NCBI GenBank assembly: GCA_964439955.1
Contig: CAYTPX010000009.1
Location: 1-64,000, forward strand
Direction: 5' to 3'
From: UBA1794 sp964439955
GTDB taxonomy: Bacteria; Bacteroidota; Bacteroidia; Bacteroidales; Bacteroidaceae
Length of the DNA stretch: 64,000 nucleotides
Part shown: positions 8,195 to 16,951 of the stretch, piece after piece
How positions within the stretch are numbered: the stretch's first letter is position 1
Layout of the letters: each line of letters starts with the position of its first letter
Position numbers and translations under genes: made by a program
The notes under the pieces: model-generated
What the model was told of the DNA's origin: nothing
Database searches by the model: none
The model's input: the letters and a program-made list of their open reading frames with translations, nothing else

Positions 8195-9061
8195 ATGAAG
8201 AACAACCCGACACAAGAGACCCTCCCCAAGTTCGACCTGCCCGTGCCGTTCATCGCGGGGGACTACATCACCGCCGAAATCCTCAACCTCTACCAACCGG
8301 CCCCCTGCCGTATCGAGGCCTGCATCTTCGCCCTTTGCGCGAAGGGCAGCATCCGCGTGCACATCAACCTGAAGGAATACCTCATCAAGGAAAACGACAT
8401 CGTGGTTCTCGCCCCGGGAAGTTTCATCCAAGTACACGAATCCTCGCCCGACTGCCAAGTCGGTTTCATAGGGTTCTCGGCCGGAATCATGAAAGAAAGC
8501 GGCTTCCAGAAAAACCTCTCCCCCTACATGCCGCTCCTGCTGGACAAACCCGTCCTCCCCTTGGCGCCCCCCGACGCCGGCCTCTGCCGCGACGCGGCCG
8601 CCCTGCTGGCCCGCGTGCAAGAGCGGCGGGACATCAGCCTGGACCACCGCATGCTGGGGCACATCATGGGGCTCTTCACCGAAAGCATCAGGCTGCTTTA
8701 CGACCGGCAGTCCGACGAAAAAGGCACGTACCGCACCCGCGACCGCGAAATCCTCGGAGAGTTCCTACAGCTGGCCTTCGAGAACTACCGGGAAGAGCAC
8801 AAGGTCCTCTTCTACGCGCAAGCCGCGGGCCTGACGCTCTCCCACTTTTGCAGCGTAATCAGCCGCACTTCCGGCCAAACGGCACAGGAAATCCTGAAAA
8901 GCCTCATCATCATCGACGCCAAGGCCCAACTCCGGAACACAAAAGCCACGGTGACGCAGATAGCCTACTCGCTGGGATTCCACACGCCGACCACCTTCAA
9001 CCGCTATTTCCGCACCTACACGGGGACAACGCCCCAAGAATACCGCAACAACCCACTCTGA
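8195..9061 (+). CDS. AraC family transcriptional regulator
   Basis: 288 aa. The N-terminal half is a cupin-like ligand domain (FIAGDYITAEILNLYQPAPC and KEYLIKENDIVVLAPG). The C-terminal half is a two-HTH AraC DNA-binding domain: HKVLFYAQAAGLTLSHFCSV, then ATVTQIAYSLGFHTPTTFNR and YTGTTPQEYR. ATG 8195 is taken because upstream in-frame codons are repeat sequence. The gene diverges from the TonB-dependent receptor across 263 bp, so it may regulate the receptor. The ligand is unknown. Confidence 0.88.
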   Translation: MKNNPTQETLPKFDLPVPFIAGDYITAEILNLYQPAPCRIEACIFALCAKGSIRVHINLKEYLIKENDIVVLAPGSFIQVHESSPDCQVGFIGFSAGIMKESGFQKNLSPYMPLLLDKPVLPLAPPDAGLCRDAAALLARVQERRDISLDHRMLGHIMGLFTESIRLLYDRQSDEKGTYRTRDREILGEFLQLAFENYREEHKVLFYAQAAGLTLSHFCSVISRTSGQTAQEILKSLIIIDAKAQLRNTKATVTQIAYSLGFHTPTTFNRYFRTYTGTTPQEYRNNPL

Positions 9062-9078
9062 CCTTCCAACCGGAACCC

Positions 9079-10403
9079 ATGCCCGACATGTTGAAAATGA
9101 TCCTCCCCATCGTCCTGCTCCTCGGGATGAACGCCTACATCGCCCTGCGCCTCTTCCGCATGATGCCCGGCCCGCTCCTCCTGAGGCTCGTGCCCCCGCT
9201 GCTCGTGGCCGCGGCCACGCTCGCCTTCATCCTCTCCTTCCCCCTGCGCGGCAGCCTCCAGCCCGCGCAAGCCAGGCCGCTCTACGCGGTGGGCACCACT
9301 TGGTTTTTCGCCTCCATCTACTTCTTCCTCTTCATCGCGGCAGGCGACCTCGCCTACACCCTGCTCCACATGCGCGGGGGCGGCGGCTCCCTGCCCCGCG
9401 CCATCCGCCTGGCCTTTGCCGTGCTGCTGCCGCTCAATGTCTTGGCCTACGGCTATTTCCACTACCGCGACAAGCAGCGGCGCGAGCTTGCCTACGACTT
9501 CGCCCAAGGCAGCCCACGGCGCGAAACGATGACCATCGTGGCACTCAGCGACCTCCACCTCGGCTACACCATCAGCGCCCCCGAACTGGAGGAATGGATC
9601 ACCCTCATCAACCGCGAGAAGCCCGACGCCGTGCTCCTCGTGGGCGACATCATCGACTGCGACGTGCGCCCGCTTCTGGACGACAGCCTCGCACCCCTCT
9701 TCCGCAAGATACAAAGCCGCTACGGGGTCTATGCCGTGCCCGGCAACCACGAGTACATAGCCGGCATAGGCCGCTCCATCCGCTTCATCCGCCAAGCCGG
9801 CATCCATCTCCTGCGCGACAGCTCGGCGGTCATCGGCGGACGCCTGCGCCTCGTCGGGCGCGACGACCGCTCCAACCCCCGGCGCATGCCCCTCGGGAAG
9901 CTCATGCACGGAGCGCCCGGCAAGGGGCTGCCCACCGTCGTGCTCGACCACCAGCCCTACCACCTCGAAGAAGCAGCCCGCAACCACGCCGACCTGCAAC
10001 TCTCCGGGCATACCCACGACGGGCAAGTCTGGCCCGCCTCATGGATCGTGCGCAGGCTCTACGAGCAACCCCACGGCCCCCTGAGGAAGGAAGCGACGGA
10101 ATACTACGTGACGTCCGGGATAGGCCTGTGGGGCGGCAAGTTCCGCATAGGCACCGACTCGGAATACCTCGTCATCCGCATCACCGTACCCGCCGTGGAC
10201 GCCCCGGAAACGGCGCATCCCGGGGACACGCGCCCCCCTGCCCCNNNNNNNNNNNNNNNNNNNNNNNNNNNNNNNNNNNNNNNNNNNNNNNNNNNNNNNN
10301 NNNNNNNNNNNNNNNNNNNNNNNNNNNNNNNNNNNNNNNNNNNNCCGCCGTGGACGCCCCGGAAACGGCGCATCCCGGGGACACGCGCCCCCCTGCCCCC
10401 TGA
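9079..10403 (+). CDS. Membrane-anchored metallophosphoesterase (YkuE-like), interrupted by an artefactual gap
   Basis: N-terminal region with about four transmembrane helices (residues 1-130), then a calcineurin-like phosphoesterase domain: ALSDLHLG, LLVGDIIDCD, VPGNHEY and SGHTHDGQ supply the metal-binding Asp, His and Asn residues. An N-run interrupts the last 15-20 codons. If the 55-base duplication flanking the gap is collapsed, 155 bases vanish and the frame closes at the TGA 10401-10403, giving 389 aa, which supports the artefact view. It probably hydrolyses a phosphoester at the membrane. It starts 17 nt after the AraC gene and is probably co-transcribed. Confidence 0.87.
10245..10344. 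other. 100-N gap flanked by a 55-base duplication (assembly artefact)
   Basis: Bases 10190-10244 and 10345-10399 are identical over 55 nt and abut the N-run on both sides, as expected when two contigs that overlap by an assembly k-mer are scaffolded without merging. Collapsing one copy restores the metallophosphoesterase frame. Confidence 0.92.
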
Positions 10404-10470
10404 CGGCAGGCGCACGCCCTTCCCGCCACCCGCGCGCACCCGGCGAGCAACCGCCCCGCGGCCCGCACGG

Positions 10471-10530
10471 AAAAGCCCCGGCACTTTCCTTGGGAAACCT
10501 TGCCGCTTCCCCCGGAAAGCGCCGGGGCTT
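10471..10530. terminator. Repeat-derived bidirectional terminator between convergent genes
   Basis: AAGCCCCGGC at 10473-10482 pairs with GCCGGGGCTT at 10521-10530 and the stem can extend inward through CTTTCC/GGAAAG. One further repeat unit fills the loop. It lies between the metallophosphoesterase (+) and the XRE regulator (-). Confidence 0.65.
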
Positions 10531-10572
10531 CATGCCCTGAGCGCCGCCGCCCTACGCCGGGAGCGGGGGCGG

Positions 10573-10935
10573 CTACGGTTGTTCCCCCTGCCGCCCGGGC
10601 GAGGAAGCCCGGCGGCGCAAGTCGAAGCGGGCCAGTTCTTCCGGCTCCAACTCAAACTCCACGACCAACTTGGCCTTCGCCTTTTGCAAAGCCCCCTGCG
10701 GCAAATTATCAAAATCTCCCTGCGGGCCACGGATCGAGTAGAGGAGCGCAAAATCATGCTCCAAGGCCAACGACACGTTGTACAGCGTATCCGTGTCAAT
10801 GCTCTTGCGCTTCAGCAGATATTCCACGCTTTGTGGCTTGATTCCCAGCCTCCTTGCCAGAGCGGCCTTCGTCATTTTCCGCTCGGCCAGCACCTTTTTG
10901 ATTTCCTCTCCTATGTAAACACCTGTTCCTTTCAT
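10573..10935 (-). CDS. XRE-family helix-turn-helix regulator
   Basis: 120 aa. MKGTGVYIGEEIKKVLAERK is followed by the HTH (MTKAALARRLGIKPQSVEYL, about residues 21-40) and DTLYNVSLALEHDF, typical of the Cro/CI-type regulators common in Bacteroidetes. The C-terminal 40 residues are charged with no recognised domain. Start 10935 is preferred over a further upstream start because it opens directly on the conserved domain. It is convergent with the metallophosphoesterase and divergent from the lipocalin-like lipoprotein. Target genes are unknown. Confidence 0.82.
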   Translation of the reverse strand: MKGTGVYIGEEIKKVLAERKMTKAALARRLGIKPQSVEYLLKRKSIDTDTLYNVSLALEHDFALLYSIRGPQGDFDNLPQGALQKAKAKLVVEFELEPEELARFDLRRRASSPGRQGEQP

Positions 10936-11028
10936 ACTATGCGTAAAGTTAGGCTCTTTCTCAGGCAAAAGCCTCCCGGCGTATAACAAAAGGATGAACG
11001 TTTAATTCTAATTTATTTAATAAAATGC

Positions 11029-11059
11029 TTGTCTTATCATACAAATTCATATACTTTTG
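11029..11059 (+). promoter_or_regulatory. Bacteroidetes promoter of the duplicated lipoprotein gene
   Basis: CTTG at the -33 position and TACTTTTG (11052-11059) are separated by 20 nt, matching the TTTG-N19-21-TAnnTTTG consensus. The ATG follows at 11092. The region is AT-rich compared with its surroundings. Confidence 0.6.
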
Positions 11060-11091
11060 CCGCATCAGAATCAAATTTGACAAAACTTGTT

Positions 11092-11805
11092 ATGAAAAAG
11101 GCTTATCTTTTAATCGCATTCCTCGGCACATTCTTCCTCGCCGGGACGACCCTGACCTCATGCAACGACGATGACGACGACGTCTCCGCTTCCACCGAAA
11201 CAACAAACCTCGTCGGCACGTGGATAAGCGATGACGGCCTATATAAGGGCATATTCCGTGCAGACGGCACATGCACCCTATATAATTACACAGAGGGCTT
11301 CTTTGCGGGAAGCGGAACATACTACACTAACAACGGAATGCTCTACATTCATTATTCGAACATTATTGGTGATAGATCTCCTATGGATGAGGAAAGCAAC
11401 ACCGATACATATTACTATACCCTTAGCGGAAACACGCTCCAGATAAGTATGGATGAAGGAGACCACTGGGACTTCGTCATTTTGTATAAAAGCGACGATG
11501 ACGACGACGTCTCCGCTTCCACTCAAACAACAAGCCTTGTCGGCACGTGGATAAACTATGACGAGGAATTTAAGATAATATTCCGTGCAGATGGTACATA
11601 CTACCAAATAGCTGTTGATGAAGATTTCTTAGAATATGGAACATATACAATCACCAACGAAACAATATGTTTCCACTTTGATTGGTGCAGCACTGCTGAC
11701 TGGAACAGGGATAGCGAATACGAATTATACTATACCCTTAGCGGAAACACGCTCCAACTTCGTTGGGATAAAGACGAAAGCATCATTTTTTATAAAACGA
11801 ACTAA
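11092..11805 (+). CDS. Lipoprotein with two tandem lipocalin-like domains (recent internal duplication)
   Basis: 237 aa. A lipoprotein signal ends in TTLTSC (Cys near residue 23), followed by an Asp run. Two copies of a roughly 110-residue unit follow, each running from DDDDDVSAST through LVGTWI and IFRADGT to YYTLSGNTLQ. The DNA of the unit starts is nearly identical (about 11165-11225 against 11495-11555), so the duplication is recent. GTW near the start of each unit is typical of lipocalin-like lipoproteins of Bacteroidetes. Lower GC than its neighbours suggests an accessory gene. Surface location and function are inferred only. Confidence 0.8.
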   Translation: MKKAYLLIAFLGTFFLAGTTLTSCNDDDDDVSASTETTNLVGTWISDDGLYKGIFRADGTCTLYNYTEGFFAGSGTYYTNNGMLYIHYSNIIGDRSPMDEESNTDTYYYTLSGNTLQISMDEGDHWDFVILYKSDDDDDVSASTQTTSLVGTWINYDEEFKIIFRADGTYYQIAVDEDFLEYGTYTITNETICFHFDWCSTADWNRDSEYELYYTLSGNTLQLRWDKDESIIFYKTN

Positions 11806-11823
11806 GAAGAAAACTGAATCCCT

Positions 11824-12819
11824 ATGAACTCCTTCCACAAACTACTTACCCTCTTCCTCATCCTCGCCGCGGGGATGCCCTGCTGGGCACAGCCCGCCGT
11901 GGACTACTCCGTGGTCTCCGTGCCCGAAGAAGCGAGCCTCGAGCTGTTGCAGGTCAGCACCCCGGGCGACTACGTATGCATGCCCGAGGTAAAGCGCCGC
12001 GGCAACCGCATAGACTGGCTCTCCAACCGCGTGCTCGACACTTCGCCCGACGGGAAAAGCATCGCCTACCTCTCCCTGCGCAACGGGGCTACCAACATCT
12101 TCATCAAGGACTTGGGCAGGCAAGGCAGCTCCATGCAACGCACCAACCGGCAGGCCGTGTGGGATTTCTCCTACTCGCCCGACGGGAAGTACCTCTGCTT
12201 TTCCGAAAAGCGCGGCACGACGAACCAAATCTTCCAGACCGACGCGGAAAACGGCTACGTCTGCCGGCAAATCACCCAGCAGGGAAGCAACGACTACTCC
12301 CCCGCCTATACCCCGGACATGCAGGGCATTTTCTTCGCACGGCAGGAGAACCGCGGCGTAAGCATCTGGAGTTACGACATAAAGAATAACTTCCTCTCCA
12401 GCTTCACCAGCGGCATGAACCCATGCCCCTTGCCGGACGGGGAGAAAGCCTTCCTCTGCGCACGGATAAACGCCGCGGGAAAGGGTGAAATCTGGAAAAT
12501 CAACTATGAAAGCGGCGTGGAAGAATGCCTCATCTCCGACCCGGAACGCAGCTTCACCACCCCCTCCGTCTCACCTGACGGCCAGTGGATTCTCTTCGTA
12601 GGCAACAGCAAAGTCCAAGGGCCAAAGGGGGTCGCCTACCAGAACACGGACATTTACGCCGCAAGGATTGACGGAACCGGCTTCCACCAACTCACCTACC
12701 ATGCAACCGATGACCTAAGTCCCGTCTGGAGCCGCGACGGGAAATACATCTACTTCCTCTCCCAGCGAGGAAACGCAGAGGGAACGTGCAACATCTGGCG
12801 AATGACTTTCCAATATTAA
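11824..12819 (+). CDS. Secreted TolB-like beta-propeller protein
   Basis: 331 aa. A signal peptide ends at about PCWAQ (residue 23). The rest is a beta-propeller with PD40/WD40-like repeats: TSPDGKSIAYLSLRNG, YSPDGKYLCFSEKRG, VSPDGQWILFVGN and WSRDGKYIYFLSQRG. TolB-like propellers usually mediate protein binding in the periplasm. It begins 18 nt after the lipoprotein stop and is followed after 20 nt by a probable outer-membrane protein, so the three genes look like one operon. No enzymatic motif was seen. Confidence 0.82.
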   Translation: MNSFHKLLTLFLILAAGMPCWAQPAVDYSVVSVPEEASLELLQVSTPGDYVCMPEVKRRGNRIDWLSNRVLDTSPDGKSIAYLSLRNGATNIFIKDLGRQGSSMQRTNRQAVWDFSYSPDGKYLCFSEKRGTTNQIFQTDAENGYVCRQITQQGSNDYSPAYTPDMQGIFFARQENRGVSIWSYDIKNNFLSSFTSGMNPCPLPDGEKAFLCARINAAGKGEIWKINYESGVEECLISDPERSFTTPSVSPDGQWILFVGNSKVQGPKGVAYQNTDIYAARIDGTGFHQLTYHATDDLSPVWSRDGKYIYFLSQRGNAEGTCNIWRMTFQY

Positions 12820-12839
12820 CCACTATAAAAACAAGAATT

Positions 12840-13514
12840 ATGGGAAAACATCGATTCTTCACCTTACTACTCCTCATGGCAGGAGCTGCAAGCAGCGCAT
12901 CGGCGCAGTTCGTAACTTCTGCCGAAACGCCCTCCGCCGTATCATCATCTACAAGCGGTGAAGGTAATTACCAAGGCTATGGCCGTTATTATCTTTCCTA
13001 TAATAAGATAGGAATGCCCGATGACGGAGGACATTTCAACGGCGTGCAACTCGGAGCGATATCAGGCAGTCCCTTATTACGCCAATATCCGCTTTATCTT
13101 GAGTTTGGCGTAGCTTTCCAATACGCCGTCTGGAAAGAAGAATATTACAATACTACATATAAAATGTGGCTGGGTACAATACAAATCCCTATCAACCTCG
13201 CCTACAAATACGCTTTCAACGACAAGTTGGCCATAGCCCCTTACGCTGGTATCGACTTAAAAATTCATGCAGTCGGAAATTACAAAATCACAAGTGGTGA
13301 TAAAAGTGAAAAAGTGGACTTGTTTGATAAAGATGAAATGGAGGAGTGGGGCATGAATTCCGCCAAGCGTTTCCAGATAGGGTGGCACATCGGCGTAGGG
13401 ATGGACATCAGCAATTGTTTCTTGTCCATCAGTTACGGCAAGGACTTCAACGACTTCATGAAAAAAACAAAGCTCTCCAACATGCTTGTTACCCTCGGAT
13501 ATACTATTAGATAA
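12840..13514 (+). CDS. Predicted outer-membrane beta-barrel protein
   Basis: 224 aa. A signal peptide ends at ASAQ (about residue 21). Alternating hydrophobic/aromatic strands (YPLYLEFGVAFQYAV, IPINLAYKYAFNDKLAIAPY, CFLSISYGKDF) and a C-terminal strand MLVTLGYTIR suggest a small beta-barrel of the OMP_b-brl type. No closer family was recognised. It is the last gene of the apparent three-gene secreted-protein operon. AT content is higher than in neighbouring housekeeping genes. Confidence 0.65.
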   Translation: MGKHRFFTLLLLMAGAASSASAQFVTSAETPSAVSSSTSGEGNYQGYGRYYLSYNKIGMPDDGGHFNGVQLGAISGSPLLRQYPLYLEFGVAFQYAVWKEEYYNTTYKMWLGTIQIPINLAYKYAFNDKLAIAPYAGIDLKIHAVGNYKITSGDKSEKVDLFDKDEMEEWGMNSAKRFQIGWHIGVGMDISNCFLSISYGKDFNDFMKKTKLSNMLVTLGYTIR

Positions 13515-13664
13515 CCAGCCGGGCATCCCTGCCCGCGTATTTTTCTATTTAATTCATAACCCAAGTTTGTTTGAACCAATGGCGGTTTGCCCGTGAGGGT
13601 GATACCGCCATTTCCTTTTCCCCCGCGCAGGGGGAAAAGGCGTGCATGCCCCTTCGGCGCGCAC

Positions 13665-13749
13665 GCCGCCGCTTTTCCAAGGAAGCCCCGGCGTTCCCCG
13701 GGAAAAACGCCGGGGCTTTCCGCCCCGTCCCTTGCCGCTTTCCCGCAGG
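13665..13749. repeat. Dispersed palindromic repeat, 3-4 units
   Basis: Units such as GCCGCTTTTCCAAGG, AAGCCCCGGCGTTCCCCGGG and TTGCCGCTTTCCCGCAGG lie between the outer-membrane protein gene (+) and asnB (-). Confidence 0.8.
13683..13718. terminator. Bidirectional terminator hairpin within the repeat
   Basis: AAGCCCCGGCGTT (13683-13695) pairs perfectly with AACGCCGGGGCTT (13706-13718) over a 10-nt loop, between convergent genes. Confidence 0.75.
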
Positions 13750-13871
13750 GACGCCCGGGCGGGCGCAACCCGCCAGCCACGCGGCAAAGCAAGAGGGCGG
13801 ATGCCCTGCAGCATCCGCCCTCCCCGTTCCAGCACTAAGGATTCAAGCTATCCCAAAGAATCCTCCCGGTT

Positions 13872-15536
13872 TCAATATGCTTGGTCATGCACCCCCTTCA
13901 CGGCGCGCCCGCTGGGGTCGTTCAAGTGCTTGAACGACTCGTCCCAAGCCAAGGCCTCCGCCGTCGAACAAGCCACGCTCGGCACGCTCGGCACGCTGCG
14001 CGCGGCGCTCTCGCTGGGGAAATGCTCCTCGAAGATGGCGCGGTAGTAATATTCCTCCTTGTTCTGCGGCGGGTTGATGGGGAAGCGTTCGGCCGCGTGT
14101 AGCATCTGCTCGTCGCTCACGGCGGCGGAAGTCATCGACTTCAACGTGTCGATCCAGCTGTAGCCCACCCCGTCGGAGAATTGCTCCTTCTGTCTCCACG
14201 CAACCGACTGCGGAAGCATCGAAGCGAAAGCCTCGCGCAGGATTTTCTTCTCGATGGTTTTCCCGGGAGCCATCTTCACTTGCGGGTTCAGCCGCATCGC
14301 CACGTCCATAAACTCCTTGTCCAGGAAAGGAACGCGCCCCTCCACGCCCCAAGCGCAGAGCGCTTTGTTGGCGCGCAGGCAGTCGTAGAGGTAAAGCTTG
14401 CCTATCTTGCGCACGGTCTCCTCGTGGAATGCGCGGGCATCGGGCGCTTTATGGAAATAGAGGTAGCCGCCGAAGATTTCGTCAGCCCCTTCCCCGCTCA
14501 AGACCATCTTGATTCCCATGCTCTTGATGTACCGTGCCAAAAGGAACATGGGCGTAGAGGCGCGGATGGTGGTGACATCGTACGTTTCCACGTAGTAAAT
14601 CACGTCGCGCAGCGCATCAAGCCCTTCCTGTATCGTGTAGTTTATCTCATGGTGCACCGTCCCTATGTAATCGGCCACCTCCTTTGCCTTCGCCAAGTCA
14701 GGCGCGCCCTTCAAACCGACGGCGAAAGAGTGCAGCCGCGGCCACCAAGCCGCCGACTGGCTTTCGCTTTCGATGCGCCGCGCCGCATATTTCTGCGTGA
14801 CGGCCGAGATTACGGAACTGTCGAGGCCTCCCGAAAGCAGGACCCCGTAAGGCACGTCGCACATAAGCTGGCGCTTGACGGCATTTTCCAAGGCGTCGCG
14901 GAGTTCCTCGACGGAGGCGCCGTTGTCCTTCACCGCATCATAGTCAAACCAGTCGCGCACATACCAGCGCTTCATGCGCCCCTCCCGGCTATAATAGCAA
15001 TGCCCGGGGAGGAAAGGCTCGTAGCGGTCGCAGAAGCCCTCAAGGGCTTTCAGCTCGCTGGCGGCATAGACTTTCCCGTCGGCGTCGTAGCCTATGTAGA
15101 GCGGCACCACGCCGATGGGGTCGCGCGCTATGAGAAACTCGTCTTTCGCGCTGTCGTAAAGCGCGAAGGCGAAGATTCCGCTCAAATCCTCGAGGAAGTC
15201 CGGCCCCTTTTCCTTGTAGAGGGCGAGGATTACCTCGCAGTCGGATTGCGTGCGGAAGGTGTATTTCCCTTCAAAGCGCTTGCGTATTTCGCGATGGTTA
15301 TAGATTTCCCCGTTTACGCACAGTATGACTTTCCCGTCTTCGCTGAACAACGGCTGGCTCCCGCTCGCGGGATCGACAATGGAGAGCCTCTCATGGGCCA
15401 AAATTGCGGAGCCTCCGGCGTAAATGCCGCTCCAATCGGGGCCGCGGTGCCGTATCTTGCGAGCCATCTTCAAGGCTTTCTCGCGCAACTGCTGGGTTTG
15501 TTTGGGGATGTTGAAAATCCCGACGATTCCACACAT
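13872..15536 (-). CDS. asnB: Asparagine synthetase B (glutamine-hydrolysing)
   Basis: 554 aa. It makes asparagine from aspartate, glutamine and ATP. MCGIVGIFN places the catalytic Cys at position 2 after Met removal and fixes the start. The glutaminase domain (1-200) includes RLSIVDPASGSQPLFSEDG and NGEIYNH. The synthetase domain has the ATP-binding SGGLDSSVISA (near residue 238) and the conserved LSGEGADEIFGGY (near 345). The C-terminus is slightly extended after EEYYYRAIFEEHFP. A -7 box lies about 165 nt upstream (15701-15708), leaving a long leader. Confidence 0.96.
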   Translation of the reverse strand: MCGIVGIFNIPKQTQQLREKALKMARKIRHRGPDWSGIYAGGSAILAHERLSIVDPASGSQPLFSEDGKVILCVNGEIYNHREIRKRFEGKYTFRTQSDCEVILALYKEKGPDFLEDLSGIFAFALYDSAKDEFLIARDPIGVVPLYIGYDADGKVYAASELKALEGFCDRYEPFLPGHCYYSREGRMKRWYVRDWFDYDAVKDNGASVEELRDALENAVKRQLMCDVPYGVLLSGGLDSSVISAVTQKYAARRIESESQSAAWWPRLHSFAVGLKGAPDLAKAKEVADYIGTVHHEINYTIQEGLDALRDVIYYVETYDVTTIRASTPMFLLARYIKSMGIKMVLSGEGADEIFGGYLYFHKAPDARAFHEETVRKIGKLYLYDCLRANKALCAWGVEGRVPFLDKEFMDVAMRLNPQVKMAPGKTIEKKILREAFASMLPQSVAWRQKEQFSDGVGYSWIDTLKSMTSAAVSDEQMLHAAERFPINPPQNKEEYYYRAIFEEHFPSESAARSVPSVPSVACSTAEALAWDESFKHLNDPSGRAVKGVHDQAY

Positions 15537-15934
15537 AATAATTTCTTTCCTTTTTTAGGCCGCCCGCCCCTGCCTCCCCCGGGGCGCGGCACGGGAAGGC
15601 GGCCTGTTTCTTTACACTTCGGCATACAAGAGCCTGGGAAGACCCGGGGATTCCTGACTTTTTGCTTGCCTGCTTTCTGAATAAGTTTCCAAATTGCTCG
15701 CAAAGTTACAACTTTAGCTTCTATCAGGCCACACACTCCTGCAAAAAAATGATGCCGTCCCGGCGATTTCCCGCGCCCGGCCCGGGAACAAGCCCCCGGG
15801 AGGCGGGGAAAAGAAAAAAGCCCGGCGCGCGGCACGCATTACGAAATAATCGTTTACCTTTGCCCTAACCTACCGATAGGCGAAGCGCTTCCCGGGAAAA
15901 GGCGGGGCGCTTCGGGCAAAAACACGAAGCGCTT
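15537..15934. other. Divergent intergenic region between asnB and a lipoprotein gene
   Basis: No gene seen. CAAAGTTA at 15701-15708 is a minus-strand -7 box for asnB. TACCTTTG at 15855-15862 is a plus-strand -7 box for the lipoprotein. Neither has a convincing -33 TTTG at the right spacing. Confidence 0.55.
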
Positions 15935-15968
15935 ATGAAGAAAAGTACTGGCACTTTTTCCCGGTTAC
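15882..15968. repeat. Dispersed palindromic repeat overlapping a start codon
   Basis: GAAGCGCTTCCCGGGAAAAG, GGGGCGCTTCGGGCAAAAA and, inside the reading frame, AGTACTGGCACTTTTTCCCGG. The last unit encodes residues 4-9 of the lipoprotein signal peptide. Confidence 0.7.
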
Positions 15969-16951
15969 TCGGCGTCCTGCTCGGCGCCTGTTGCCTGTTT
16001 GCCTGCTCCGGGGCACAAGAACCCGCGGGCGGCGAAGCCCCCGGGAAGGGGGCGCAGGAAGCCGGCCTGCCGGAACACCCCTTAGATTTCGATTCCCTCC
16101 GCCTTTGCCTGCCGCAGTCCGGCAAGGCTTTGTTCGACTCCCTGCGCCGCACCGACCCCGCCCGCTGGCAGCTGGCCACCGACCTGCTGGCCTATGCCTA
16201 CGCCTTGCGCTGGGGCGCGGGCTACGACGAGCTGGATGGGACGCAGGTGGACGCGGCGCTCGTGGAGCGGCGGCTGGCGTGCGCGCAGGGTAAATGGGGC
16301 GCGCCCGAAGGGGCGACGCCCTACGCCCAGTACGCCGCCCTAAGCCGCCAGGCCAAGGAGCTGGCCGCCTTTGCCACGGGCAGCCCCGGGGAAGAAGCCC
16401 TGCGCCTCGGCCTGGAGCGCTTCCTGCAACAGTTCCTCGACGCCCGCTGCCGCCAACAGCTGGCCGCCCTGACCCAAGGCAAGCCGGTGGGCGGCGCGCT
16501 GCAGCGCGAACACGCGGCTTGGCGCGAGCACCTGCAGGCGGAAAGGGAATTCGTGGAGCTCCTCTACCAAGACTCGCTCAACCTCGCGGGCGACTACATG
16601 GGGCGGCGCGCCGGAATCCTCCTCGACAACCGCCAGAAACGGCGCGCCGAGGCCGACCGCAACCTGCTCTTCGCCTTGGGCGGGGAGGGAGAGTTCAGCC
16701 TGCCCCGGGAGGAATACGTCACTTGGGCGGCCACGATGGGCCAATATGAGCAGTTGCAGGCAAGATACGGCCTCTACGGCGCGACCCAACTCAAGAGGGC
16801 GCTCACCCGCGAGTCGGCCGCATGGTTCCGGTACATGCAAGTACGCGCGCAAATCGGGGAGCAACTCGGCGAGTCGCCCGCAGGGAAAATCTACGACACC
16901 ACCACGCGCATGCTCAAACGCATGCACTTAAACGACCTGAAGACATGGTAG
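15935..16951 (+). CDS. Hypothetical lipoprotein
   Basis: 338 aa, family not recognised. A lipoprotein signal (LGACCLFAC, Cys near residue 27) is followed by a low-complexity Gly/Ala/Pro linker to about residue 48, then a mainly helical, Arg/Leu/Gln-rich body. No catalytic motif was seen. The first ten codons overlap a copy of the dispersed repeat. The stop overlaps the start of the AlkD-like gene by 7 nt (ATGGTAG), implying translational coupling. A helical periplasmic lipoprotein is the most that can be said. Confidence 0.7.
   Translation: MKKSTGTFSRLLGVLLGACCLFACSGAQEPAGGEAPGKGAQEAGLPEHPLDFDSLRLCLPQSGKALFDSLRRTDPARWQLATDLLAYAYALRWGAGYDELDGTQVDAALVERRLACAQGKWGAPEGATPYAQYAALSRQAKELAAFATGSPGEEALRLGLERFLQQFLDARCRQQLAALTQGKPVGGALQREHAAWREHLQAEREFVELLYQDSLNLAGDYMGRRAGILLDNRQKRRAEADRNLLFALGGEGEFSLPREEYVTWAATMGQYEQLQARYGLYGATQLKRALTRESAAWFRYMQVRAQIGEQLGESPAGKIYDTTTRMLKRMHLNDLKTW

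Larger units (their letters stand above)
13515..13871. other. Intergenic region between convergent genes, repeat-filled
   Basis: No gene seen. The central part holds the dispersed repeat with a strong hairpin. The remainder is unremarkable G+C-rich sequence. Confidence 0.7.
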
